A stretch of 22,553 nt of DNA from a virus. This document shows, in pieces, positions 8,276 through 14,413 of this stretch (position 1 is the stretch's first letter; every line of letters begins with the position of its first letter). The translations under genes and the position numbers were made by a program. The notes under the pieces were generated by a model. The model made no database searches and was not told the origin of the DNA. It saw only the letters and a program-made list of their open reading frames with translations. The DNA is taken from the IMG/VR virus record IMGVR_UViG_3300028146_000038, positions 1 to 22,553 of that record; one strand, 5' to 3'.

Positions 8276-10414
8276 CAAATTGTTACTCCACATAGTGGGG
8301 AAAGGTCATTTCTGCCTTTCTCTGCAATTTCATTTTATAGTTGCAGATCGGACTATCGCATCCCATTTCTGGGCCTCTGGACTTAGTCTCTCAGGCTGCA
8401 CATGTAAAGCGGCTTTACATTGCTTGCCCCTTGTTACCCCATCGGGCCTCCAAGTCAATCACCAAAGGTTTAATGGCCACTTGTCAAGATGGCCACGGCT
8501 AGACGCTCGGATACCCAAGCTAACACCATTCATATCTAGCCTAAGAGGGCGTGTTATTCAGCATAACAATCTCATTATAGCATTTCTCACGATACTCTTT
8601 CTCTTTTTCTGGTACTTTTGCCAATCCATTTGTAGGATTGTAATTTCTGCAAAAGTTGAGTATTTTTAACGCTTGAACTGCCTTTATTTGAAGATAAGGA
8701 ATGCATTTTTTAAGAAATTCAATCGCTTCTCCACGAGATTGAATTGAAAATCTAAATGCTGATCCTCTCAAAGCCGTGTTAGCTTTAACAATCGAAATCC
8801 CTCCATACTCACAATTTGAAAGGATGTAATTTATCGATCTTTCACTAACCATAGTTAAAATTATTTTTGGTCTAAACTTAACCAAATCTGTTTTTTGCCT
8901 ATTTTGCCCAGCTTTTCGAACAGATCTTTCTATAGAAAAAGAACCATCGGTGTCCATTAATCCTGCTACATAAGCCCAAAAATATGGATCTTCGCTGTTT
9001 TTGCGATTGATCTCCTTACCTTCAACAGACTCAATCTTTCTACTAAGATTCAAATCTTTGCAGGTTTGATAGGAAATTTCTCCGCTTTCAGGATTATCCA
9101 AAAATTTTAAAAGTTCATTTGCAGAATCTTGCTTGAGAATGAGATGTTTTGTAACTTTATATAAAAAGTTTTTGCAACCATCAAATCCTTGAAGCATCCA
9201 TTTCCACACTACACGGTAATTTTCTTTTTTAGGCTTATCACTTGCTACTGTTCCTCCAAATAAATTATTTAGATAAACGCAAGACTGTCTGAATGAATTA
9301 TGAAATTGAATTAAAGGACAAAGTTTCCCTCTTGGACCCACTCTAATCCCTATATTTCCATCTCCATCGATCAAACCAGCTATATAAGCCATAATTTCCT
9401 TTTCTTCTGGATCTTTCATACAACCTCCCTGTGAGGTTATATTATAGACCCTCCAACATTATGCTGCAAGTCTAAAACCCTCTTGATCCTGGAGGATCAC
9501 CTGCTATTGATGATACACCCAGTTCCAAAAAAAGCCATCTGCGCCATCGATGATATCTCTCTGTGGCACCTGTGCCGGCGGCACTCTGTTACTTCTATTG
9601 ACCCCTTGCAGCTACAAGGCGGGGAAACCTCTTCGGATCTCCCTCCGTGATTTCATATATTGTCACGGATCAGACTATCGCATACGCTTTCGCGTCCAAT
9701 GAACTTAGTCGTTCAGGCTGCACGGTTTCCCTGCTTGCCCCTTGTTGTCCTCCGTCTACGCAGCCAGGAGTTCCAAGTCAATCATCATCGGTTTTACATC
9801 GACACGCCGGGGTTTATCGATACCTGCATTACCCAATTGAATGGTCGGTGGCTGGAGAGCCCTCGGCCTCATAAAACGCATGGTCGTGCCGCCGTTAGGT
9901 GGCATACTGACCTTATCACATCATTCTGTTACTTGTTGACCAATGTAAAGCCGCTTTACATTGGCGGGCCAAATCTTCTCAGCTGGCCTCCCTATGTTTC
10001 CATAGGGTTCAGAGCACCGCATCCTCTTTCGAGGTCTTCTCGCTTGCTGCGTTCAGGCTGATTATTTAGGTATGCCCAAATTGGAAATTTGTCATTATCT
10101 TTACAACGTATCCAACTATCTTCACATCCCATATATCGAATTAAAAATTTTGAATTTGTAGATTTATCCCAAACCCATATTAATTCTCCATGAGGAGGTC
10201 TTATTTTAGAGATTTCATACCATTTCATAATCTTGCCCCTTGTCGTCCTTCCTTAATTGGTTAGGATTTTCAAGTCTATCAGAGAAGATTTATTCACGGC
10301 ATGTCATTCGTTTACCGTGATGTAGTTCATCGTAGGAGTTGGAACGTAGAGCATCGCAGGCGCAAGCGACTGCAGAATCATCGGCCCCAAATTTCCTGTC
10401 GTCGTAATCGACAT
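7657..10414 (-). CDS. Major capsid protein (N4-gp56 type), split by three group I introns; exons 10414-10314, 9921-9816, 9581-9448, 8275-7657
   Basis: The spliced gene is 960 bases, 319 residues, a normal length for this family. The ATG at 10414 has GAGG five bases upstream. Exon 1 begins MSITTTGNLGPMILQ; exon 2 gives MPPNGGTTMRFMRP and IQLGNAGID; exon 3 starts PPAQVPQRDIID; exon 4 starts RQAEDLILRDYI and holds GGSNGDNPTNL, GIEGMDRFGTGPIRSSYF and SEWGSVFNVRILTS. This order matches N4-gp56-type coat proteins as I remember them. Splice sites come from P1 pairings and a shared intron end. Phases agree (101+106+134+619 bases). However, exon 3 read straight has stops at 9506-9504 and 9461-9459: conserved residues (AQMAFFGTG and IIN) are in another frame. 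The copy is thus broken, mis-sequenced or recoded. Confidence 0.82.
8403..8419. repeat. Palindrome TGTAAAGCNGCTTTACA, copy 1
   Basis: This copy has G at the centre and flanking AT pairs extend it to 8402-8420. It sits in the P6-type loop of intron 3, between the ACAAGGGGCAAG block and the CAGCCUGA block, and would cap that stem as a hairpin. Confidence 0.8.
8541..9419 (-). CDS. LAGLIDADG homing endonuclease (intron-encoded)
   Basis: The 292-residue protein has two LAGLIDADG motifs, as in single-chain enzymes: YIAGLIDGDG at 12-21 and YVAGLMDTDG at 150-159. Asp20 and Asp158 are the likely catalytic acids. Each motif is followed by a beta-rich half domain with basic residues for DNA contact. 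Such enzymes cut intronless alleles and drive intron spread. The ATG has GGGAGG four bases upstream, only 28 bases into the intron. The last codons (Asn-Thr-Pro-Ser-stop) coincide with the internal guide sequence of the intron, so the coding end is fixed by the RNA fold. The frame is intact, so the enzyme may still be active. Confidence 0.93.
   Translation of the reverse strand: MKDPEEKEIMAYIAGLIDGDGNIGIRVGPRGKLCPLIQFHNSFRQSCVYLNNLFGGTVASDKPKKENYRVVWKWMLQGFDGCKNFLYKVTKHLILKQDSANELLKFLDNPESGEISYQTCKDLNLSRKIESVEGKEINRKNSEDPYFWAYVAGLMDTDGSFSIERSVRKAGQNRQKTDLVKFRPKIILTMVSERSINYILSNCEYGGISIVKANTALRGSAFRFSIQSRGEAIEFLKKCIPYLQIKAVQALKILNFCRNYNPTNGLAKVPEKEKEYREKCYNEIVMLNNTPS
9582..9815 (-). ncRNA. Group I intron 2 in capsid gene (no ORF)
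   Basis: P1 is exon AUCGAU with intron GUCGAU (9803-9798), ending in the U-G pair. P10 is exon 3 (bases 2-7, CGCCGG) with CCGGCG just before the guide. P7 is GACUA with UAGUC near 9709-9705 and 9677-9673, around a P8 hairpin with stem ACGC/GCGU and a GAAA loop. ACAAGGGGCAAG is at 9745-9734. The intron starts AAAC and ends AAGUAACAGAGUG, like intron 1. At 234 bases it is the most compact of the three and probably closest to the ancestral form. Confidence 0.87.
9941..9963. repeat. Palindrome copy 2, perfect 10-bp arms
   Basis: CAATGTAAAG, a CCG loop and CTTTACATTG form a perfect hairpin. It lies in the P9-type region of intron 1, where intron 2 instead has a different hairpin (CCTTG/CAAGG). 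The inner 17 bases match copies 1 and 3. Confidence 0.85.
9992..10228 (-). CDS. Intron-1 ORF, possible DUF551-like small protein
   Basis: The 78-residue frame starts MKWYEISKIRPPHGELIWVW, with Trp and Pro placement resembling DUF551-type phage proteins, and has later FPIWAYL. No nuclease motif (LAGLIDADG, GIY-YIG, HNH) is visible. The ATG follows the conserved intron sequence, where AAGGGG may serve as ribosome site seven bases away. About 24 C-terminal residues are encoded by the 3' catalytic core (P7, P8, P9), so their sequence is set by RNA structure. Either a passenger gene inserted in the loop with a fortuitous tail, or a remnant of a larger insert. Confidence 0.5.
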   Translation of the reverse strand: MKWYEISKIRPPHGELIWVWDKSTNSKFLIRYMGCEDSWIRCKDNDKFPIWAYLNNQPERSKREDLERGCGALNPMET

Positions 10415-10778
10415 AATAACCTCATGGAAGAGATTAATATGATATGATGATCGGTAGACGAGCCTGTTACGTCAGTTCTCGATCATATCTAGGGGGGTTT
10501 GCGAACACCCAATAACGCGAAGCACATAACGCAGTGCGGGCGTGATTCGTTGATAGCAGTTTGAATATTTTATGTCATCAGACTTGTTTATCAATTCATG
10601 ATTCAATTCTCACGAAAATTGACCGAAAAATTGACCTCGGGCAATTTTTGAGCAATTAGTTTCTATAAATAGGAGAATGATGCGAGGAGAATGATACAAG
10701 AGTGGAAAGCACAAATTAGATTGCACATGAAAAGACCGAGATGAATCTACGGAAACCCATCCCAGTCAAAATTTAGAA
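10415..10778 (-). other. Leader/intergenic region before the capsid gene
   Basis: No credible gene is seen in these 364 bases. It contains a promoter-like pair at 10594-10567, two short direct repeats (CGAAAATTGACC at 10613-10624 with a near copy at 10624-10636; AGGAGAATGAT at 10671 and 10685), and an inverted pair near 10440-10490 (GATATGATGATCG with CGATCATATC) that could fold in the 5' leader of the capsid mRNA. Confidence 0.5.
10567..10594 (-). promoter_or_regulatory. Candidate sigma70-like promoter for the capsid gene
   Basis: TTGATA (10594-10589), a 16-base spacer and TAAAAT (10572-10567) match the consensus well. The start would be about 150 bases before the capsid ATG, giving capsid its own transcript in addition to read-through from the scaffold gene. 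Confidence 0.5.
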
Positions 10779-11426
10779 TTAACCAATGCGAGCATTTCTC
10801 TGTAGCTCTTTCATTTTATCGTAGGCGTTCTTTTGTCCAGATGGGCTGAAATCCCCTTGCATAGCATATCCTGGACCGGCTACTCCTGTTGGCTGATAAT
10901 AGGGGGAGCGTTTGTTGGCATCTATCTTATCTTGAATTCCTGAAGCTTTTTTCTCTGGCTGATCAAGACCTAGGGCTTTAATGCTCTTATAAACTAGTTT
11001 TTGACGCTCAAATCCTTCAGGCATCTCTAGGATGGTATCTGCGAGCTCTTGGTCTTTCTGATATAGCTTTTCAGCATGTTTTAGGGTGTCATAGAAATCT
11101 GGATTTTGATTGATCCAGTTTTTTCTCTTCTCCTCGTAGATAGCAGTTTGAACTGCTTTTTGTATCTCGGTTTGAGTTTCTGCCCTTATCTTTTCTCCAT
11201 GTTTAGCTAGCTTCTTATCAAGCTTCTTTGGAACTACATAAGGCTCATCATCGTCATCATCATCTGGGGCTTTTTGATATTCTTGCGCTTTCCTTTCTGC
11301 TTCAGCAAGACGAGCATTCACTTCTTCCATTTGCCTTTTGTACTTATTCTCAAGTGCACGAAAGTTTAATTCTTTATCAGAAATTTGTTGATTTTCTGCT
11401 TGAGTTTCAACTTGGTTTTCTGTCAT
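10779..11426 (-). CDS. Scaffolding protein
   Basis: The 215-residue protein has the layout of a scaffold: a polar N-terminus, a coiled coil (residues 18-52, FRALENKYKRQMEEVNARLA and on), six Asp at 55-60, EPYVVPKKLDKKLAKHGEKI, then a helical domain with NPDFYDTLKHAEKLYQKD and ILEMPEGFERQKLVYKSIKALGL, and a flexible basic tail (SPYYQP, GDFSPSGQKNAYDKM). I recognise this pattern from scaffold genes placed just before N4-gp56-type capsid genes. It would guide capsid assembly and leave the mature shell. AAGGAG lies ten bases before the ATG. The gene is the first on the minus strand left of the plus-strand island. Confidence 0.8.
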   Translation of the reverse strand: MTENQVETQAENQQISDKELNFRALENKYKRQMEEVNARLAEAERKAQEYQKAPDDDDDDEPYVVPKKLDKKLAKHGEKIRAETQTEIQKAVQTAIYEEKRKNWINQNPDFYDTLKHAEKLYQKDQELADTILEMPEGFERQKLVYKSIKALGLDQPEKKASGIQDKIDANKRSPYYQPTGVAGPGYAMQGDFSPSGQKNAYDKMKELQRNARIG

Positions 11427-11483
11427 TTTGAAATTACTCCTTGACGCTGAGTTACGTTAAAATATTCATCCTACAATACAACT

Positions 11484-11705
11484 ATGGATAAAGAAAGAGA
11501 AAAAGCAAAAAAAGATTTGATAAACTTCATGCATATATGCGGATTCGACTGGATCGACGATGTCGCACTATTTTCTAAAGAAGAGTACGTAGCATCTAAA
11601 AGACAAGATGGTACTTTATGGTGGAGACCCTTGGAAGTTGAGGGAAGTGGTTTCACACGATTATTTAAGGGAAGCATAAAGGAGATATTCAATGAAGATA
11701 AATAG
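11484..11705 (+). CDS. Small unknown protein opening the plus-strand island
   Basis: A 73-residue acidic/basic mixed protein (MDKEREKAKKDLINFMHICG, later FDWIDDVALFSKEEYVASKR). I do not recognise it. No clear SD precedes the ATG, which lies in the 57-base space shared with the divergent scaffold gene; a promoter for both is expected there. Its last codons contain AAGGAG, the ribosome site of the next gene, and the two frames overlap by 14 bases, so the pair is probably co-translated. Confidence 0.65.
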   Translation: MDKEREKAKKDLINFMHICGFDWIDDVALFSKEEYVASKRQDGTLWWRPLEVEGSGFTRLFKGSIKEIFNEDK

Positions 11706-12204
11706 GTTAGAGACTCACGACAGACTCCAGCATTTTAAGAAAGATCAAGATCAGAACATATTTCTAGGGGCTGAAACATGCATGAAAAGGAATCCCGACT
11801 CTTTATTTCTTCAATCGCGATCTCCTTACATCTATATCTTTGCTCATCCAAGGACTGCTGATGATGGACTCACAAAGGTAATGTACTGGCAACCGAGATT
11901 GTTAAAACCACCTGCTCAAACCAATTCATACCTATTCAGAGCACAATCCAACAGCGATATTATGGAAATATGCTGGATATTGCCACCAAGAGAGATGTGG
12001 GATCAGTACACGTTGGGAAATATTACGGAGCATAAGGATGTTCTTTGGTCGATTGACATGTTTATGAATCATCGAGATCAATTAAATTCTCCTCATCCTG
12101 ATGATTTGGACGAAAAGGTAGCCTCTAAGATATGGCTAGAGCTGGTCGGAAATATTAGATCAGAAAAACTGATGGCTAAAGTATTGGAAGTGACAAGTGG
12201 CTAA
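11692..12204 (+). CDS. Conserved phage protein of unknown function
   Basis: The 170-residue product has segments SPYIYIFAHPRTADDGLTKV, YWQPRLLKPPAQTNSYLFRA, IMEICWILPPREMWDQYTLG and a later helical part with VLWSIDMFMNHRDQL. I recall the block W-Q-P-R-L-x-K-P-x-A-Q-T-N-S and the I-P-x-R-E-x-W motif from many phage genomes, always unassigned. No catalytic motif or membrane segment is evident. The start has AAGGAG eight bases upstream, inside the previous gene. It lies on the plus strand within the late region. Confidence 0.75.
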   Translation: MKINRLETHDRLQHFKKDQDQNIFLGAETCMKRNPDSLFLQSRSPYIYIFAHPRTADDGLTKVMYWQPRLLKPPAQTNSYLFRAQSNSDIMEICWILPPREMWDQYTLGNITEHKDVLWSIDMFMNHRDQLNSPHPDDLDEKVASKIWLELVGNIRSEKLMAKVLEVTSG

Positions 12205-12239
12205 TTTTTAGAAAAAAATAAACAAGTTTAAGGAAAGAA

Positions 12240-12506
12240 ATGCTTCTAGAAATAGAAAAAATAAAACAAGCTAAACAACTTAGAGATAACATCTTAGAGG
12301 CTATGCTGTTGAATGATTTTTTCCTAGGAAGAAATTATGTTCATAAGCGCAGAGATCTTGATATAATCTCGGTATATCTGGCTATTTGTCTAATGGAAGA
12401 AAGTATTAGTGCAGAAAACCTTGAAAACTTGAAAAAACGAGTATTTCAAATTAAGGATTGTTTAGAAAAGGTCTTCACAGACACAGGTGAAGAATGTGAA
12501 AGTTAA
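12240..12506 (+). CDS. Unknown small helical protein
   Basis: The 88-residue product is helical and charged (EIEKIKQAKQLRDNILEAML, then SAENLENLKKRVFQIKDCLE). AAGG lies about seven bases before the ATG. It follows the previous gene by 35 bases and is probably in the same transcript. I recognise no family. Confidence 0.65.
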   Translation: MLLEIEKIKQAKQLRDNILEAMLLNDFFLGRNYVHKRRDLDIISVYLAICLMEESISAENLENLKKRVFQIKDCLEKVFTDTGEECES

Positions 12507-12708
12507 CATAATACACGATATCAGACTTAAAGTTGTTTAAAAGAAGCGTCCAAGAAGTTTTTAGCCTATCCATTGGATAGGAAGTGTTTAAAAATTAAGA
12601 TAATATGACTGATTAACTAATTTTTACATATAAAATTACCGATATTTATTGATATATATCAATTTAAAAGACATATATGAATTGCTTATTAAAATCATAG
12701 GAGGTTTT
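12507..12708 (+). other. AT-rich gap before the collagen-like gene
   Basis: No gene is seen. The gap holds a 7-bp hairpin (CCTATCC/GGATAGG, 12565-12581) that may weakly end the preceding operon, and a perfect 16-bp palindrome ATTGATATATATCAAT (12648-12663), 45 bases before the next ATG, which could be an operator. Confidence 0.45.
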
Positions 12709-13383
12709 ATGTGCAAAGAAAATAAGTATACAGAACACTGTTGTATACAGGGTCCACAAGGTGTTCCAGGACTACAAGGTCCACAAGGTATTCAGGGAGT
12801 ACCAGGATCTCAAGGAGTAAAAGGACAAACTGGATTACAAGGTCCACAGGGTATTCAGGGAGTACCAGGAAAAGATTGCGATTGCACAGGAATTGCAGAT
12901 CGTCCATATGCAAACGTGTATGCATCGGTTGCTCAAATTATCCAACCATTTAATGTTCCAGCTGTTGCAGATCAAGTTCTTTTTGATCTTCAAAATTCTG
13001 TTTCTGTTGGTGATTTTGATCTATCTCTAATGAGCACAACTGGAGATTTAAAATTCCTCAAACATGGTATTTACCATTTACAATGGCAATTACAGGCTCG
13101 TATTACTTCTCCAGTACCAGTACCAGTTCCTTCATGGTCATTTGGTTTTTGGTTCGACGGTGTTCTTGTGCCAGGTTCAATCTACTCTGGATTTACACAA
13201 GCTCCTGGAGATGATGCTTGTCATTCTACTGGTGACGTTATCTTTGAAGTTAAAGCTGGATCATTGTTGAGATTGAGAAATACATCAATTTCTCAAGTTT
13301 CATTAAATCCAAGCGTGACAGGATCTGTATTTCCTATCACAATAGCTTCAATTAATATTGAATGTCTAAAACTCCTTCCTTAA
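12709..13383 (+). CDS. Collagen-like protein with C1q/BclA-like head
   Basis: The ATG at 12709 follows AGGAGG by four bases; upstream in-frame starts lack this. The 224-residue protein has an N-terminal Cys cluster (C2, C11, C12), 14 uninterrupted Gly-X-Y triplets (residues 15-56, mostly GPQ, GIQ, GVP), then C57 and C59. The cysteines would lock a trimer at both ends of the triple helix. The C-terminal 160 residues are beta-rich (FLKHGIYHLQWQLQARI, SFGFWFDGVLVPGS, VIFEVKAGSLLRLRN) like the trimeric heads of C1q/BclA-type proteins. No signal peptide is present, so it is likely a virion or cell-lysis-released trimer. A role in adhesion is inference. A GC-rich hairpin follows. Confidence 0.88.
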   Translation: MCKENKYTEHCCIQGPQGVPGLQGPQGIQGVPGSQGVKGQTGLQGPQGIQGVPGKDCDCTGIADRPYANVYASVAQIIQPFNVPAVADQVLFDLQNSVSVGDFDLSLMSTTGDLKFLKHGIYHLQWQLQARITSPVPVPVPSWSFGFWFDGVLVPGSIYSGFTQAPGDDACHSTGDVIFEVKAGSLLRLRNTSISQVSLNPSVTGSVFPITIASINIECLKLLP

Positions 13384-13389
13384 AAAGGT

Positions 13390-13411
13390 CCCCCGTAGGA
13401 AACTACGGGGG
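13390..13411 (+). terminator. Stable hairpin after the collagen-like gene
   Basis: A 9-bp perfect stem (CCCCCGTAG/CTACGGGGG) with a GAAA tetraloop lies six bases after the stop. Only two T residues follow, so it may terminate weakly or protect the mRNA 3' end. Confidence 0.6.
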
Positions 13412-13494
13412 TTCCCCAAACACAAGGTACGAGGTCATCCTATCATTCGTTCTTGATTAAATCAAAACTTTTCTGATAAACATAGATTTTTTGT

Positions 13495-13566
13495 TCCGTT
13501 GTAGCTCAGGGGTAGAGCAGTGGACTGTTAATCCATTTGTCGGTGGTTCGAAACCATCCAGCGGAG
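13495..13566 (+). tRNA. tRNA-Asn (GTT)
   Basis: All arms pair: acceptor TCCGTTG with CAGCGGA, D stem GCTC/GAGC, anticodon stem GTGGA/TCCAT with loop CTGTTAA (anticodon GTT), and T arm GGTGG-TTCGAAA-CCATC. CCA is not encoded. It could supply Asn decoding for Asn-rich structural proteins, or mark a former integration site. Confidence 0.92.
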
Positions 13567-13587
13567 TTCTCAAAATACGAGGTACAA

Positions 13588-13848
13588 ATGGTCTGCAAAT
13601 GGATGGTAAACAACCCACTCACTTTAAACGAAAGAAAAAAGATAAAAGAATGTATCGACCTAAAGATGTCTTATGGGAAGATGTCTAAGGTTATCGGAAG
13701 AGCTAAATCTACTCTCTTGCATGAAGTACAAAGAAGAGGAGGATTCGAAAGCTATGATCCTGTAGAGGCTCAGATGGACTTTGAGAACAAGCAATACCTA
13801 AGAATGAAACACAGGAGAAGTTTATATGATACCTGTAGGGTTCTCTGA
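13588..13848 (+). CDS. HTH protein resembling the IS30-type DNA-binding domain
   Basis: The ATG at 13588 has GAGG five bases upstream; the longer frame would begin inside the tRNA. The 86-residue product has LTLNERKKIKECIDLKMSYG, then KVIGRAKSTLLHEVQRRGG and YDPVEAQ. This follows the N-terminal HTH of IS30 transposases (L-x-E-R..I, GR-S-x-S-T-[IL]-x-x-E-[IV]-x-R, then Y-x-x-x-x-A). There is no catalytic DDE domain after it, so it is likely a free-standing regulator or a remnant. The next gene overlaps its 3' end by 23 bases. Confidence 0.72.
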   Translation: MVCKWMVNNPLTLNERKKIKECIDLKMSYGKMSKVIGRAKSTLLHEVQRRGGFESYDPVEAQMDFENKQYLRMKHRRSLYDTCRVL

Positions 13849-13972
13849 CGGAACAGTAATAAAAACACATGTTCCTGAGTTTCCCAAAGAAGACGAGATT
13901 AAAAAGGTTGCTTTGGCTATTCTTATGGAACTGCGAGACATCAACAAGAATGTGCGAAAATCACACATTTAG
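13826..13972 (+). CDS. 48-residue unknown protein
   Basis: It starts MIPVGFSDGTVIKTHVPEFP and continues with EDEIKKVALAILMELRDINK. AGGAG lies eight bases before the ATG, inside the end of the HTH gene. The second half is a plausible amphipathic helix. Overlap and a good ribosome site support it. No family is recognised. Confidence 0.6.
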   Translation: MIPVGFSDGTVIKTHVPEFPKEDEIKKVALAILMELRDINKNVRKSHI

Positions 13973-14016
13973 GATGAATCCAAAGATAGGAATGTTAGAA
14001 AACAACACATTTAGGA
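13963..14016 (+). repeat. 12-bp direct repeat ACACATTTAGGA, two copies
   Basis: Copies lie at 13963-13974 and 14005-14016. The first carries the stop of the 48-residue gene, the second carries the SD of the lipoprotein gene. The repeat may stem from a small duplication that brought the ribosome site. Confidence 0.55.
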
Positions 14017-14022
14017 GTCGTC

Positions 14023-14217
14023 ATGAGATACGCATTGGCAATTTTGTCCACGATAACATTAAATAGTTGTGCCGTTGGTGCAGCCACTTCGGGTGCTTCT
14101 ATCTGGGCATATTCAGCTCATACTCTTTCAGCAGAGACTGAGCAAAGGATTGTAGACAGGGTGAAATGTGAAATTTACACAGAAATGGACAACTTTGATA
14201 ATGGAAACGATAGATAA
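14023..14217 (+). CDS. Small predicted lipoprotein
   Basis: The 64-residue product starts MRYALAILSTITLNSCAVG: a short hydrophobic segment ends in the lipobox L-N-S-C, with Cys16 as lipidation site. The rest has a Gly/Ala/Ser stretch (VGAATSGASIWAYSAHT) and an amphipathic C-terminal helix (EQRIVDRVKCEIYTEM). AGGAG is five bases before the ATG. Phage lipoproteins of this size include outer-membrane spanins and superinfection-exclusion proteins; neither can be chosen here. Confidence 0.72.
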   Translation: MRYALAILSTITLNSCAVGAATSGASIWAYSAHTLSAETEQRIVDRVKCEIYTEMDNFDNGNDR

Positions 14218-14265
14218 TAGGATGGATATTATCCCTCAATCACCGGATATTTCGGATATTACATT

Positions 14266-14412
14266 ATGAATATCCCTCCAGTCCCTCCTGATCCGCCTAT
14301 TCCGATAAACCCTAGGCTGGAAGTTAAAGATTATCATAAAAATGATAACATTGAGAAAATCGTTCGGGATATTCTTGCGATTATAAGAATGGACAAAACG
14401 AAAGAAGGTTGA
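14266..14412 (+). CDS. 48-residue Pro-rich protein
   Basis: It starts MNIPPVPPDPPIPINPRLEV and ends with a helix-type segment (NIEKIVRDILAIIRM). The ATG overlaps the stop of a 15-codon upstream frame (ATGA), which could couple translation, but the ribosome site is weak. It stops one base before the convergent minus-strand gene. Function unknown. Confidence 0.5.
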   Translation: MNIPPVPPDPPIPINPRLEVKDYHKNDNIEKIVRDILAIIRMDKTKEG

Positions 14413-14413
14413 G

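Larger units (their letters stand above)
8276..9447 (-). ncRNA. Group I intron 3 in capsid gene, homing-endonuclease bearing
   Basis: The 5' splice site follows GGAGGGU (exon) paired with GCCCUCU at 8550-8544, giving P1 with a terminal U-G pair. The P7 strands are GACUA (near 8387-8382) and UAGUC (8355-8351), separated by a P8-type hairpin and the motif GAUGCGA. ACAAGGGGCAAG at 8434-8423 is shared with the other two introns. The 3' end GUAACAAUUUG aligns with the other intron ends. The endonuclease ORF lies in the loop of P1, before the rest of the core. An alternative 5' site after AAGAGGGU at about 9477 pairs equally well but would drop conserved capsid residues. Confidence 0.8.
9922..10313 (-). 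ncRNA. Group I intron 1 in capsid gene, with small ORF
   Basis: P1 is exon UCACGGU with GCCGUGA, seven pairs ending in U-G. P10 is exon 2 AUGU with ACAU beside the guide. The core block ACAAGGGGCAAG is at 10243-10232. In P7 the bases differ from introns 2 and 3 on both strands (AGCA with UGCU in place of GACUA with UAGUC), a compensatory change that supports a working fold. The 3' end AAGUAACAGAAUG matches intron 2 almost exactly. A 237-base ORF fills the P6-type loop and runs into the 3' core. A perfect hairpin at 9941-9963 forms a P9-type stem. Confidence 0.85.

Noticed and set aside
8280-8669. Forward 129-codon frame
   Set aside because: It is antisense to the core of intron 3 and the end of the endonuclease gene.
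9647-10061. Forward frames of 75 and 133 codons
   Set aside because: They cover introns 1 and 2 and exon 2 in antisense; similarity between them and the frame at 8280 only reflects the shared intron core.
10671-10737. Two mini-ORFs after AGGAGAATGAT repeats on the plus strand
   Set aside because: The SD-like bases touch the ATG and the frames are 5 and 17 codons; more likely a short repeat in the leader.
12741-12953. Alternative frames over the Gly-X-Y repeat
   Set aside because: They arise from the repetitive collagen codons read in other frames.
13537-13587. Upstream extension of the HTH gene
   Set aside because: The extension starts at a TTG inside the tRNA; the ATG at 13588 has a proper GAGG site.
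13974-14066. 30-codon frame between two small plus-strand genes
   Set aside because: It overlaps the lipoprotein in another frame, its only SD-like bases touch the ATG, and the product is unremarkable.
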